A stretch of 64,000 bases of DNA from Colletotrichum lupini (GCF_023278565.1 NC_064673.1:2356001-2420000), one strand, 5' to 3'; counted from the stretch's first letter, positions 1-12,624 are shown. Notes: generated from the sequence alone by a model not told the origin. Translations and numbers: made by a program.

Positions 1-10
1 TTACAAATCA

Positions 11-1641
11 CTACAAATTGTATCTCGGCAAAGTTTGTGACTGGCCAGCTTTCCAATGCTCGAAAGCATCGACACTTTCCTCCAAGGCATCAAATCCCAG
101 AATAACTTCGAGGTAGGCCGTGTCAGCGAGAGTGAAACCATCGGGTGAAGCTCCTCTAGGTTCAGACCTTAGCCAAGCATCCCTTGACTCCTGAATGGGG
201 CCATCTGGCAAATGATATGCACGCTGATTTGACCTTGCTCCCTGAACGTTGATGGTGGTCCTGGACTTTCGTAAGTTCTCGTAGATCTCCAACATGCCCA
301 GTACAGTGTCTCTGGTCCGATCATGATATAGACCTGAGCTCTCCAACTGCCCAAGCAGCTTTCCCAGAACAGCGCCATCTTCTACCGCCATTGCTGCGCC
401 CTGCGCTTGATATGGCAGTGTTGGATGGCATGCATCGCCAAGCAAGGCTATGGGGCCCTGTTGAAATCAGTGATCACTCGCAGATACTAGGTCCGTAGAA
501 TGATTACCTTCCTCCACGATTGCAATTCTTCGTGGTGACACAGCTTCCATTTTAAAACGGACGGGACACATGACAGCATTTTTATCAGTCTACGTCGATC
601 AGGTCAGTAACAATACTCCAGTGTGAGAGAATTCTTTTACCGGACCTTTCATCCCAGCTGACAAACAAAGCTCGCATCTCCTCCACATCCCCAGGCGCCT
701 GTCTCATATCTTTGGGTATGTCATCTGGGCATATAATGACAAGGTTGAATACTTGTCCACCGCCGATGGGATAAAGAACACAATGCTTATTCGGGCCCAT
801 CCAGCATTTGACTGTCTTATGCTCGATCAAGTCGTCTATCCGAGGGTCTTTCAAATCCTTCATCTGCTGCAAGGTCAAGGTGGCTCGATATGCAAGGTCT
901 CCCGTCTCAGACGGTGGAGAGGGTCGGCCAAGAATCTGATCCCTCGATCTTGACCAGAGACCTCCGCGGTATTAGTAAGGACATGTTTTGCCAGTCTCGG
1001 ATCAACGTCAAGAAATAGTAACTTGAAATGTGGGCAGACTGACCATCGGCACCAACGACAACATCACCCCTTACGATTTCGCCAGTCCCAAGGCGCACAC
1101 TTGAGTCTTTGAAATCGATCGCCACTGCCTCCGTGCCAAGTCGTAACTCTGCGCCAGCCTCCTTGGCCGCGCTCCATAATACACCGTGGTAGTGTGGTCG
1201 AGCAATAACCCTAAGAGAGGGTCAGACTCAGCTTCATCAGCAACGCACCTCGCCACCTCGGGCAATAACTGACATCCAAAGATCGCCATAGGATTGCTTC
1301 ATCTTCTCGCCGCCTTCCATCTGATACAAGACCTTGCCATCTTTGTATCGAAGGTAATCAATTGTATCGACCAAAGTGGCCTTGTCTAGCAGTTGGGGTA
1401 CGAGGCCGAGCTTGCGAAGGATCCGGGCAGCGTTAGGTGGTATCTGTATCCCTGCGCCGACCTATTGAACTCACACTGTCAGTAGCCCCCTCAAGTCTTC
1501 AGCTTCAAGGTGCATCAGAATGGCACTTACAGGCTGTAAAGCAGCAGCTTGTTCGAGAACTACAACTTCGAGGCCTTCCCGACGACAGGATATGGCGCAA
1601 ACCAGACCACCGATTCCGGCACCAATAATGACCACCTTCAT
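11..1641 (-). CDS. FAD-dependent aromatic monooxygenase, salicylate hydroxylase-like
   Basis: Predicted to hydroxylate an aromatic ring (salicylate or a related acid) using NAD(P)H, FAD and O2. Six exons read from the sequence: 1641-1531, 1461-1274, 1210-1044, 961-594, 543-508 and 457-11. Phases agree and give 438 residues, a usual length for the family. The start MKVVIIGAGIGG places the Rossmann FAD motif GAGIGG at residues 7-12. VGADG follows in exon 3, and the second FAD motif LLGDACHP lies near residue 298, followed by QGAAMAVEDGAVLG. The intron at 544-593 has a weak donor (GTAGAC) and is the least certain junction. The gene lies tail-side of an extradiol dioxygenase on the same strand, which fits a shared aromatic pathway. 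The exact substrate cannot be read: 6-hydroxynicotinate or other benzoate-type monooxygenases of this family look alike. Confidence 0.9.
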
Positions 1642-2498
1642 TTCGATTCCAGCAAACTTACATGTATTTCAGGTATGGGTGTTCATTGATGAGGTGCGAT
1701 CGAAGATGTCTGAAATAAAAGGAGCTGTGCTGTGTTCCCGAGCACGCATATATAGGACGGTTCCAGCAAAACCAATTCCTCGTCACAGTGACGCGTAAAA
1801 CTGATGGAAACGACTTGCCAAAGGGGGTAATGCTGACCGATGTCAGAATGAGCTCGGAACGATGGGTTGACCGCCATTGACCGAGCTTTGCCGATGCGAT
1901 AGCTAACCGTAACACGACTGACCCCATGACCATCACCCGCATTCTTCAAAGCTTCATCCCTGCAGTTTTCGAGGGAAGGCGTTGAATGATCCTGCAAATC
2001 TGTCAACAAACCTGTTTGACTACGAACTTTCTCTGGAGGTTTGTAAGAAAAAAGGCTTCCACATCGCACACCCATGTGTCAGATGATGGCAGAAACTATT
2101 ACCTCGTTGCCGGCACAGAGGTAAACATCAAAATTTGGGATGAAAAGACCATGCGAAAACCTTAAGTTAGCGGTAATTTGAATACTTTCGTGTGCTGTTA
2201 TTTTACGTTACATAGCCAGCGACCGGAAAGACTGGAGCATCTGTTTGTCCGATCAAAGACAGCCCTTACGAATAATTGTGCATACCTTAGGCTGGGAAAA
2301 CCTGTCACCAGTTTCATGGAAACAAGTTTCATGCTAGGTAGAATCTTTAAACACGCTCCGGCAGACTCTTGAATTAGTCATCAAATAAAACTACATATGA
2401 CTGCATGTGGCGTCTCGCATCGCTGCATCAGCTCAGTCGAACTCTCGTAACATAAGCACGCTTACTGCATGCTCACCTGCACTGCGTCGATTGAGACT
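1642..2498. other. Intergenic gap, promoter side of the FAD monooxygenase
   Basis: 857 bases between the start of the monooxygenase and the stop of the extradiol dioxygenase. It should hold the promoter of the first and the 3' end of the second. I see no coding exon, tRNA or repeat. Confidence 0.5.
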
Positions 2499-3662
2499 TC
2501 AAGTTGCTGATGGCATTACGAGTTTCCCTGCATCCTCAATTCTGCCAGTCACAAAACCGAGAGGAACGTTTGGACCCCAAACATGGAGTGAATCTGGTGC
2601 TTCTGGAGACCGGGTAGCTTCAGTGTTCTCGTTGACCAGGTCCCCATCGCAATAATGTTCAACAATGTTTCCCGATGTATCAAACCTATGGCGAATATCC
2701 CGTTATTCCACCCTTCGGCACTTGTTCCTTGGAGTCTTGGGGATCGCGTTCATGCTTACCAGTAGTCAAATAGTTGGCTGCCCAAGACATGCCGTCCAAT
2801 TCCCCAGCAGTTGGTGTAACCCTTCTTCAAAAGCCACTCGTGGCCGAGAGCTTGAGTATCCATATCATTAACCTCGAAGCTAGCGTGATGAACAAAAGGC
2901 GTCTGGCTAAACGGATGGGCGCCGAGGAAAAAGCTCTGGGTCCGTGATCAACAGATGCACCAAAGATTACACGGCTTTGCCACTTACATGGTGGTCAGTG
3001 AAAGTGGTTCCTCTATCAACGTGCATGAAGCAAGTCGTGTCTTTGTTTGTCCGAGGGTCGAAAACCGCGTCAGTAGGCACTAGGTTCATAAGGCCAGTGT
3101 ACCACTTCAGCGTTTTCTCGTAGGTGTCCTTGGGGACCATGAATCCATAATGCCCCAGCTTGTGAATTGGACTAGGCCCGTAATTGAAGCGTTTGAAACG
3201 ACCTTTTCTTGGCTTTTCGTCAACCAGATTGGCGGGGGGACTCTCGTCGTCAGCAATCCGGCTTTTGTCCACATTGTCAACATCGCTTCTTGGGGCCTGG
3301 CCGTGAATGAATCCAACATAGTACCCATTCGGGTCGACAATGTCTACTCTTTTACCACCTCCAGGACCTTTCTCGCCGTGAATGCCTGTAGCGTCAGGGT
3401 GATTCGCAGCGACCTCAAGGTCGTTCTCGTTCTCCACGACCCAGGTTGCGCCAATAAATGCGCGGCGTGAGCCGGGAGATCTTTCAATTACATAGACGTA
3501 CGGGTCAACACCGAAGCCGGCAAAGTAGACACGTCCGTCCTGCCGAGCCACCTCCTGAAGGCCAAAGTCTTCAAGGAATTGGGCTGCCTTTTCGACGTCG
3601 ACGTGCTGATACAGCACTGAGGCCAGACGAATGACCCTAATCTTCTGTGGTGGTGAAGCCAT
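2499..3662 (-). CDS. Type I extradiol ring-cleavage dioxygenase (VOC superfamily)
   Basis: Opens a dihydroxylated aromatic ring next to the hydroxyls (meta cleavage) using Fe(II) and O2. Three exons, 3662-2988, 2935-2760 and 2685-2499, give 345 residues, matching the two-domain extradiol family. Fungal homologues are often labelled trihydroxytoluene oxygenase. The N-terminal VOC module is residues about 8-150 and the catalytic module about 165-320. The 2-His-1-Glu iron ligands are visible: H171 in HKLGHYGF, H241 or H242 in FVHHASFEVND and E293 in GNIVEHYCDGD, the family signature at the end. Start ATG 3660-3662 is followed by MASPPQKIRV. It is divergent from the FAA-hydrolase-family gene across a 405-bp shared promoter, so the two were probably co-regulated. 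All active-site residues are present and the gene looks functional. Confidence 0.9.
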
Positions 3663-4067
3663 GGGTGCGACACGCGACTAATGATAAGCTGGATGGGTTT
3701 ACGGACAGTGAATCAGATTACGTGCAGGCTCTTGGATACTCAAAACGGCTGGTCATATATGTAGCGCAATGCACTAGATTTCCCAACGGGATTTCGCGGA
3801 CTTCTTGACCGATGATGCGCCGCGGCCTTGAACGGCTTTACCGCGAATGCCGCCTGGCTATTTGACCTGCATCTGCCGGAAGACACGGGCTCCTGCTGCC
3901 AAGGGACTAACTCTATTTGACGGCTCTTCCTTTCGCTATCTACAGATTCCGGAATGAGAGATCCTCACCCGATTCTTTACTTGGTTGCTCTTTCGATTAA
4001 TTGCCACAGGCTGGGAAGTCTTCTTCCGTATGCTCACCTAATTGCTCTTGGCAACTCACTGTTGACC
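3663..4067. promoter_or_regulatory. Divergent promoter between dioxygenase and FAA-hydrolase genes
   Basis: 405 bases separating two start codons that point away from each other. It holds two inverted CGG half-sites of the kind bound by Zn2Cys6 dimers: CGG-N9-CCG at 3797-3811 and CGG-N5-CCG at 3833-3843. A zinc-cluster regulator is encoded 1.5 kb away, so it may act here. This is an inference from motif and position only; CGG triplets are common. Confidence 0.4.
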
Positions 4068-5024
4068 ATGTCTTTCAATCGACTTGTTCATTTTGAGGAA
4101 GATGGGAAAGTTAACTATGGTGATATGATCGACTCTAGTGATGACAAGGGCTTCGACGTCTTGGAGCTGGATGGTAGCCCATGGCTAGGTCTAAAATCAA
4201 CTGGTCGCAAGGTCAAAACAGCGAAGGTACTTCATGCACCTTGCCCGATTCGCCATTTGCTCACAATGAAGACGCTGCTTTTATGCCCCATTGCGGCCTG
4301 TCCATCATTATCTGTGTAGGGCTCAACTACAAGCAACATGCAGAAGAAGCAAAGGTATGCATAATGCCCAAGTCCTGCCCTTGGCCCTCACACAGTGTAG
4401 TGTTCCTGAACTGAGAAAAGCTTACTTACGTATCGACGCAACGTCTAGTCGAAGGTGCCCACCTTTCCCGTCATTTTCACGAAGCCTAGTGATGTTTTGG
4501 CGGGGCCTTTGGACGATATCAAAGTACATCCAGACGCTCAGATTCAACTGGACTACGAAGGAGAGCTCGTGGTCATCATCGGCCACGATGCCAAAGACGT
4601 CAAGGAAGACCAGGCTCTCAATTACGTATTAGGATACACAGCTGGCACGACGTGTCTGCAAGGAACTTTCAACTGCCAGATGCCTCTGGTGGACAATTTT
4701 GTTATGCGAAATCATTTAACGGTTTTGCACCTGTGGGCCCCGCAATCTGGTCAACCGAGTCGGTGCCAGATCCCCAAAAGCTTCATCTCACGACAATTGT
4801 CAATGGGGAGGTGGTCGAAGAGACGGGTACAAGTGACATAATTTGGTCGGTGGCCCAGATCATTGCCCACCTCTCGAGGCACGACTTTGCGGAGGGGAAC
4901 AGTGATCATGACAGGCACTCCCTCTAGCGTCGGTTACTTTCGAGGCGCCTTTCTCAAGGACGGTGACTTGGTAGAAGTAGGGATCTCTGGACTGGGGAGA
5001 ATCGCAAATTGGATCGTCTTTTGA
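4068..5024 (+). pseudogene. Fumarylacetoacetate hydrolase family gene with three frame breaks
   Basis: The family hydrolyses, decarboxylates or isomerises ring-fission products, and here would act after the extradiol dioxygenase. Family landmarks appear in order: MSFNRLVHFEEDG from 4068, IICVGLNYKQHAEEAK ending at 4354, an intron 4355-4448, SKVPTFPVIFTKPSD, LDYEGELVVIIG (metal-site region), VLGYTAG, then DVSARNFQLPDASGGQF, and GTVIMTGTPSSVG to a TGA at 5022-5024. These lie in different frames. A -1 shift falls between about 4225 and 4310, where no intron of suitable phase restores the frame. A second -1 shift is at about 4643-4647, where the expected Gly-Asn-Asp lacks one A. The third is at about 4877-4880 (-2 or +1). 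No full-length product can form as read. Sequencing indels are the alternative, but three in under 1 kb, with clean neighbours, favours a pseudogene. Confidence 0.8.
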
Positions 5025-5067
5025 CGCGCAAAAGAACGGGACACGAAAGAGATGTCTGCGACGTTGT

Positions 5068-7481
5068 TCAGAGGCTCGACTCGAAGCAGTTGAACCCAAA
5101 ACTATCACCGCATAGATATTCCAACTGCACAGGGGAGCACCAGCTATAGCACCCCTCAGACGTATTTGCGAGAAGTTGTGGTATCTCGCCCACGTTTTCA
5201 TCCAAACCCAATTCGATGTCGAAAAGTTCCCTCGGAGACTGGCAAGCGCCATGTGGCTCAGACGCTCCGTCATAGACAGATCCAACACCAGACTGTCGCA
5301 TACCCGATCGAGTTTTATTTGTGGCTCTGAGTGACTCATTGTGCAGATTCAAATGAGAAAAGTAAATCTTGCAGTATTTTCTCAATGAGGATTGTTTCTC
5401 GAGGTTTCTCTTATATTCTATTGACTTGGAAGTCATCAGGCCTGCGAGAATCGGCACCATTAGACTGAAAGAATGGTCTCGATATAGAAACGGATGTACT
5501 CACCCAGCAGCAGAGAACCTAGCTCCCAGAAAGTAGCAAAGTGGGAAAGAATTAGGGCTGAAAGCTCTTGGTTGCACGATGAACTTAGTGACCGCGACGA
5601 AGACGTTGATGGATAGGTGCGGGCAGAAAGAAGTGTTCCGGCGAAGAATGGGTGACTGAAGGCGATGTATTCGGGGTGCCAACGGTTGAGGATTCTCGAA
5701 TAGTCATCTCCGATCGTCGCAACACCCGACGCCGGTGTTGCTGTCAGAACTTGTAAACACGCTTGAGTGTTTGCCAACATTAGATGCATGCCAATAATCC
5801 AATTGGCGTTCGCAAAAGTCCTGGCAGTGAAGACAGGTGGCTTAGTTTCCAGTCCATATCTCCGAGAAACTACAAGAGAGAAGTAAGTTATTGAGCTAGC
5901 GAGATCGCTATATTCTCGCTGAGACTTCTGCTGGCCTGAAGCTGCCTCGTACGCCAAAGCCATCAGATAGTTGGCCACGAGGAACCACGCTCGCTCGTCT
6001 TTGTTCGGAGAGTCGAGCAAGACTCTCCAAACCTGTGTTGGATCAAGAGGAATGACCGGTGACTCGCATGGGCTGTTGGAAAACCACGCTTCATCGCTGA
6101 CCGGGAGACGCACAATGATCCTTTGGCTGTTGAGTCCTCGCGGCCTCATTGAGAGGATTGAAGCGAACGTATCGATCTCCCATACGAGCCAAAATGCTCT
6201 CCTACGCTCCTCTTCTGCCGACCACTTTGTGGACGCCATTTCATTGCCGCCATCTTCTTTGTCCATACAGCAGACGTCGAGGTCGTAAGCTAAGCGAACA
6301 CATACCCCGGTGAGTATCCATGCTTGATGACTTGGGCCGGCCGTGTAGAGATAAAAGGCCAACAATACACACCCCTGTAAATATTCCAACGTTGTTTCGC
6401 TATCGGACGATCGCAGTCGGCCGTAATATTGAATCGCCCATTCGGCGAAATTATCCCCACGATTCGGTGGTGACAATCCCTGGAAGTACTCATTATTTGA
6501 GTGTCGCGCGGCGAGAGCAAAGATCCCATGTAACAGAAGGCCCTCTTCCAGCGACACCTGGAGTAACCTCTCTTTTTGGAAACTACCATCGACAATGTAT
6601 CTGGCGAAGAAGTTTGGTCGATGAAGCAATGGCAACCATGCTTGAATTTTGTCGAAGTACAAATTGACGAGCTCTGTTGCCACTTCAGCAGGTATCTCGG
6701 TCCGGTATAAATTCTTTTCTGTGCTTTCTCCAGCACCTCCCGCTTCGATTTCAACTTTTCGATCAGCTCTGGGCTCGAGACAATGGCTTGTTGAGTTGGC
6801 GGAAGTACAGCCTAGGGCCACTATGGCGTCCTGCTCCGCATCGTCTCGACAAGTCCCAACCGATCCGGAGTAACTAGGGCTCGTAGCAATTGATTGATCG
6901 CTGCCTTGCTCTCTGCCTGGAGATTGGCCCGTAGAGCTTTGGCTTTTTGGAGTTTCGTCAAGTCTGGATTCAAGAAGGCTAACAAGATGTTCTATCAGAG
7001 GCTTAGTATAAACACAATTGACGTATTCGGGATGGGACTGGGTCTAACCAAGCCTTTGAGGGTCTATCACGTTTAAATCCTTCTGTTTTGCGGGCCGTTT
7101 TCGGAATTCGGGGGCTTTCCTTTTTGTCGGGAATGTACAAGACCCGCCTGTTCTCCGACAGAGACCGCAGATGGGTTGCCGCATATCGCCTACAGGTTCA
7201 AGATCAGTGACGTGGGTAGAGACGTAGGGAAATTCAGAAGTCCTTGCATACACCTTGTCTTCTTGCTGCGTTGGAAGAAGTCAGTACGATTAAGCCGGGA
7301 AGAGTAGGAGAAACAGTGATGTGACCTTAAGTCATACTCTGTAGGCGGCGACTTACCGTCGGCACTCGATACAAGCGCGAAATCCCCTCTCTGGGGCAAT
7401 AGCTGCAATGATATTGCTGTCTTTTGAGACCCGGGCATCTTTTGTCGGTCCTAAGCCAGTGATACTTGCTTCGGCCTCCAT
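5068..7481 (-). CDS. Zn2Cys6 transcription factor with fungal-specific TF domain
   Basis: Nuclear zinc-cluster regulator, probably of the flanking aromatic-catabolism genes. Five phase-consistent exons (7481-7357, 7265-7252, 7189-7049, 6991-5504, 5441-5068) give 713 residues. The DNA-binding domain starts at residue 37 with cysteines 37, 40, 47, 54, 57 and 64, the standard C-X2-C-X6-C-X6-C-X2-C-X6-C spacing. The motif is split by two introns around a 14-nt exon. A basic linker (KRKAPEFRKRPAKQK) and a Ser/Gln-rich stretch follow. The regulatory domain (PF04082 type) runs from about residue 165 and includes NLYFDKIQAWLPLLHRPNF and AWILTGVCVRLAYDLD. Start ATG 7479-7481 was chosen because it is in frame with the cluster (MEAEASITGLGP). 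The TIR transposon begins 213 bp upstream, so its promoter may be affected. Confidence 0.9.
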
Positions 7482-7696
7482 CTGGATCAAGCCTGTGCAA
7501 CGATAACGATGCTGGAGGAGACGTTCGCGACTCTAGAATTGCATGTCTTATGCAGTCAGGACAAGAATAGCCCCGGAAGACGTAAGGCTTTGGGCGATAT
7601 GGAGTGGATGTAAACGACGCTTAGAGGACGACGATGAACATGTCGATGTATGACTGAAGCAAATTCATGTAGCTTGGAGATGTGCCCCGCTGGCTA

Positions 7697-7730
7697 CTAC
7701 GGCAGACTGCAAGAGGCACTCCGCCAAAAC
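7697..7730 (+). repeat. Left terminal inverted repeat of the DNA transposon
   Basis: 34 bases identical to the reverse complement of 12591-12624. It still carries several CA dinucleotides, so RIP has not touched it, unlike the DNA starting about 30 bases further in. Confidence 0.9.
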
Positions 7731-10700
7731 ACTTTTTTCATGTGTCAAAGCAGAAATCGTATTTTACGGTTACCCCACTACCTAGGATAGGGTTTAAACT
7801 AGTATAATAACCTATAAATAGGGGTTATAGAGATTTATAACTTAAGAGATATTTTAATTTTATAATATATTAAACCGTATAATAATATATAAAATTATAT
7901 AATATTGTACCTTAATATAAAAGTTTTTCTTTTTTTTATAACTTTATTATAAAAGTAATTATTACTTTTTACCCTCTTATAAATAAAAATCACTCTTTAC
8001 TTAAGTTATTAAATTAATAGCTCGTTTATAAATATTATAATATAAATCTATAATAACTTTTAGTTTTTATATAAAACGTTACTAAACTAATTAACCTTAT
8101 AATACCTCTTCGTAAAGCTATTCCGAAACGACTAATCGATAATAATACTTATATAAGCTTTGCCCTTTTTATATAATAAGAACGTATAAACGTATAAGCC
8201 TTAATATTAATAAAGTCTCTTTTTATAAGCTTAAAAAAGCGGGAACGAAGTATTTAATAAATAAAAAAAGAGCTAAAATAACTACTAATAATTAATATCT
8301 CTATCATATTATATAATATATCCTTTTTTAAAAACGAACTTAACGGTTTCTAAGTAATAACTTATATTAATATTTAAGTTATTAAGAAGTTTATTAAAAA
8401 AGTTTAGTTTAATCGCTTTTTAACGTTTATTTTATATTAAGATATAATACGATTTATTATTTTATATTTTATAATAAACTAATAAATTCTTTTAATAAAG
8501 GAGTTAGTATTTTTAATTAATATAAAGAATTTTTATAATATTTTAGAGTACTGTAAAGTAGCGTACGAAGCTATAAATTTAAAGAGATTCCTTTTTAAAA
8601 CTACGATTTTATATAAAAAAGATAATTACTAACTTTTTATTATTTTTTAAACTAGAATTAAGTCGCTAGTTATTAAACCTTAGTTAGTAAAAAAGGGAAA
8701 AGGTCGTATAAAGCTAATTATAACTAAAACTTTAAGCAAAACGACGTATAGAAATATTCCGAAAACACGGCTTTTAATAGGTATTAGTATTAAACTAACG
8801 ATAAAAATTAAAGAGGAATTGTTAATTAAATAAAAAAAGAAGATTATTAAAAAGGAGGTAAAGGCTAAGAAAAAGGTTAAAAAAAATAAAAACGATAGAA
8901 AAGACGAGATTATAATAGTTTAATAAGAAGATAAAGTTTATAATAATAAATAACTTAGTATACTATAAGGATAGAAACGAGCATTCTTATTAATAAATAA
9001 TTTAAAATAAACTATAATTATATTTATAATTCTTTTTCGTCCTTAGTATCGCTCGTAATTACGAAGCTATTTAATACTTTAAAATTAATTTTAAAGTCTT
9101 CTAATCTCTACTTAACTTATATAATACTGCCCTATAGTTTACTAAGTAAAGTAACTTCTAGTTAAAGCTTATTATGTATATATTACTTTAGACGAATATA
9201 AAGATATTAATACGCTTTAAAATAAGGATAATTAGCCTCGCTAAACTTCGTACTTTTAACTAATATAATTAGGGAGCTTTTAATAATTAAGGTATAAATT
9301 TATAAAGTAGCTTAAGGAAGATATACGTCTAGATTATTACTATTTTAAATAGCGTTTAATAGTTATTAAACTTAGTTTTAGTTAATTAGCTATATAAAGT
9401 CTTATATAGTTCGTAACGTAAGTTAATAATATAGTTACTATAGCTAACTAAAAATAATATAAGGGCGACCTTTTTAACAACGAATTCGATAAGAGTTCTA
9501 AATTTATACGAAGTTAATAAAATTAGAACGAATTAGTAATATATACGTAAATAGAAGTATAATCTAGTTAGAGAGTATATCTATATAAAATAGCCCTTAG
9601 AACTTAAGTAGTTAAAAGTATTTTTATAAACGTAAGTATACTTATATATATTAAGATATATATTACTTACTTACTAATATGCTAATCTATTTTAATAAAG
9701 ACGATTTTACTAACTTTTAATCTTAATATTATAGATACTTTTGCTAAAGATTTAGTAATTACGGAATATAATTGGACTTTTTATTATTAAACGGTATTAT
9801 AAAAAGTAATAATAAATACTAGACGTAAGAACGGTTTCTTTCCCTCGGTCTAAATAAACTCGTAATAATATAAATCCCTATTATTAAATAATAGGAAGAT
9901 ATTATATAAGTATATTCCGGGACGTATAGGTAGAAACCCCTATATAGAACTATATAATAAACTACGAATAAGTATTAATACTAATATAAATCTTAAATTT
10001 AAATAGTAAAAGCTTATCGTACGTATTTAAAGACTAAATATAATTTAATCTAGGAGTTATAAACCCTTTACGACGGTACTTTATCTTACTTAACTAATCT
10101 TAAACTTATTATAAAAAGGTTTTATAATATATAAAGTATAGTTTATCTTAGCTAATAATATAAGCTTATTAGCGAACTTATATATAAAGATACTCTTTAC
10201 TATACCCTTTAATATAGCGAGTAACTTTTAGTATATTAAAAAAGAACTTTTTTAATCGTTATTATATAATTACGAGCTATTTTAGTATTTATCGTTACTA
10301 AAGCTAATTTTATTAACGAAGTATTAATAATCCTATAGCTATAATTATAAATCCTTTAGACTAGAGTTAAAAAAAGATATTTTTATTATTTAAGTATTAT
10401 TAAAAAAATAATTCTTAGATATAAATTAATAGATCTTTAGAAAAGACCGTACGCTCTTCTCGTTATAAGTCCTATTTCGTAAGTTAACGTTTAAAAGTTT
10501 GCTTTATAATTCTAGTATTAAAAACTATAAAGATATATATAATAATTATATTATAGGTCTAATTACTTTTTAATTTTATAATAATTATTGTTTAATATAA
10601 TAAAAGATTAATACGTAGTCGTACTATTTTAAAAAAGTAGTAATATATAAAATAAGAAACTAAGAAAGAAATTTCAAATAAGGGGTAAATATTTATATAT

Positions 10701-11633
10701 AATTATAGTAATATGTAAGGGTATCCTTTTATTTATAAGGTTTTATAAATATATATATAGAAATATAAATACTTATAGGGATTTATAACGCTAAAAAGGA
10801 TAGAAAAGTATATAATAATAATATATAATAAATAAAAGTTCTATAATTTTACTAGAAACGTTAAACTTTAGGGGGAGCCTTTATATAGTTAGTTACGGCC
10901 TTTTACGGGCTAAACTAAGCGCGTATACTCTAGTTTATAACTAGTAAGTACCCTACGACTCTATAGGGGCCTTATTGCCCGGGTATTAAGCCTAACTATA
11001 CTATATCCTAATATATACTTATATAAACTCCTATACTATGCTATATAAGAATATTAAATTAATTACTCCTTATTTAGAGTCTATATAAGTTAATAACGCT
11101 CTTTATAATCCTATATATTATTATATATACCCTCTTTATTATTTTTAGCCTACTTAGCTACTTATTTAAAGGCTTTTATTATTATATAAAAGTATATAGC
11201 GGGGATAGTACTTAAAGACTTAAATAGAGCGCTAATACGGACTTTATTATAGCCCTTATAATTATAACCGCGCTTAACGACTTTAATCAGCGTATTACGA
11301 GCTAATACGAACCGTTAGTAAACTATAAATAAATATAAAGTAGTATAGGGTAATATATAAGTAATAACGAGAAATATAACGAGCATATACTCGTATATAA
11401 TAGACATATAATTATAACTAGAGTAGCCCTTACTTATAAAAGTAACGTAATTAATAAAAATACCTTTATTAGCCTTATAACGAGCGCACGACTCGGTATT
11501 AGTTTTAATATTATTATATATAATTATTTAAATAGTATTAATAGCCTAAGTATAAGTTATAGCGATATCCGGGGGTATATAACGGCCATTCTTAGTAATT
11601 TTAGAGTTAAGCTTAATTTAACGCTAGGGCTAG

Positions 11634-11695
11634 ATTATATAGGTTAGTATAGTAATATTAAATAGTATAGGGTAATATATACTAACCTATATAAT
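11634..11695. repeat. 17-bp perfect inverted repeat inside the RIP-degraded block
   Basis: Arms 11634-11650 (ATTATATAGGTTAGTAT) and 11679-11695 are exact reverse complements around a 28-nt loop. Palindromes arise easily in AT-rich DNA, but both arms keep a G/C-bearing core. It could mark the end of a nested element or be chance. Confidence 0.5.
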
Positions 11696-12590
11696 ACTAA
11701 GGTTATAGATTTAATAAAAAGTCTTTAAAAGGGAAGATAAAGAGCCCATAAATAATATAAGAATCCGTATAATAAGGAAGCTATTATATAGAAGTATATA
11801 TATTAATAAGGAGGTAAGAGGTTATTTTATAAGACGTAAAGTCGTTAGGGTACTACGTAAGTTAGTATACGGGGACCGTCGGGAGCTATATACCCTTAAT
11901 ACGGGCCGGAACGCTATATTAAGCACTTATTATAAATATTATATAGTATATATGATTATTAAGAAAGGGAGTATTTTATACGAAATTATTAGTATATATA
12001 CGTAAATAGTTAATACTAAAGAAAAAAGTAAATAAAAAGAATTAAATTATGAATAGGTATATATATATAATTATACTTATAATTGCGTATACATTAGCCT
12101 AAGAAGAAGTATAATTACTAATTAGTAAAAATTGCACTAGTAATTACGTATAAAATTACTTAATTATACTTAATTAATATTTCTAATTAGTAAATTACGA
12201 ATATTACACTTATAATTACGTATATAATTAGGTAATAATAATAAAAATAAAGTAAAAAAGGGTATAAAGTATAATAAGGTAAAATATAATCGCTAATAAG
12301 TAATTATAGGGGCGTAAGTAGATTACTTACCTTACTTAAGGAATATTAAGTTAGTTAAGAGGAAAGGGAAATTAATTAGTAATAGAAATTAATAGAGAGG
12401 ATATGCCCCCTAGCTACTTTACTTTTACTAAGCGGCATAACCGCCCTTACGTAACTACTATTACTTATAATTATAAGTAATTCTTTATAATAATATACGG
12501 GATTTATTATAATATTTATTTATACGTACGAGAAAGTCGCGCTATTAATGCTTAAAATTTACGGTGGCCGTAGGTCTATTGGAAAGAACG

Positions 12591-12624
12591 GTTTTGGCGG
12601 AGTGCCTCTTGCAGTCTGCCGTAG
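12591..12624 (-). repeat. Right terminal inverted repeat of the DNA transposon
   Basis: Exact reverse complement of 7697-7730, followed by the target-site copy CTA at 12625-12627. Normal base composition resumes immediately outside. Confidence 0.9.

Noticed and set aside
7800..12540. CRISPR-like or satellite repeats in the AT-rich block
   Set aside because: Repeated short AT words reflect RIP-biased composition; no regular unit and spacer length is present.
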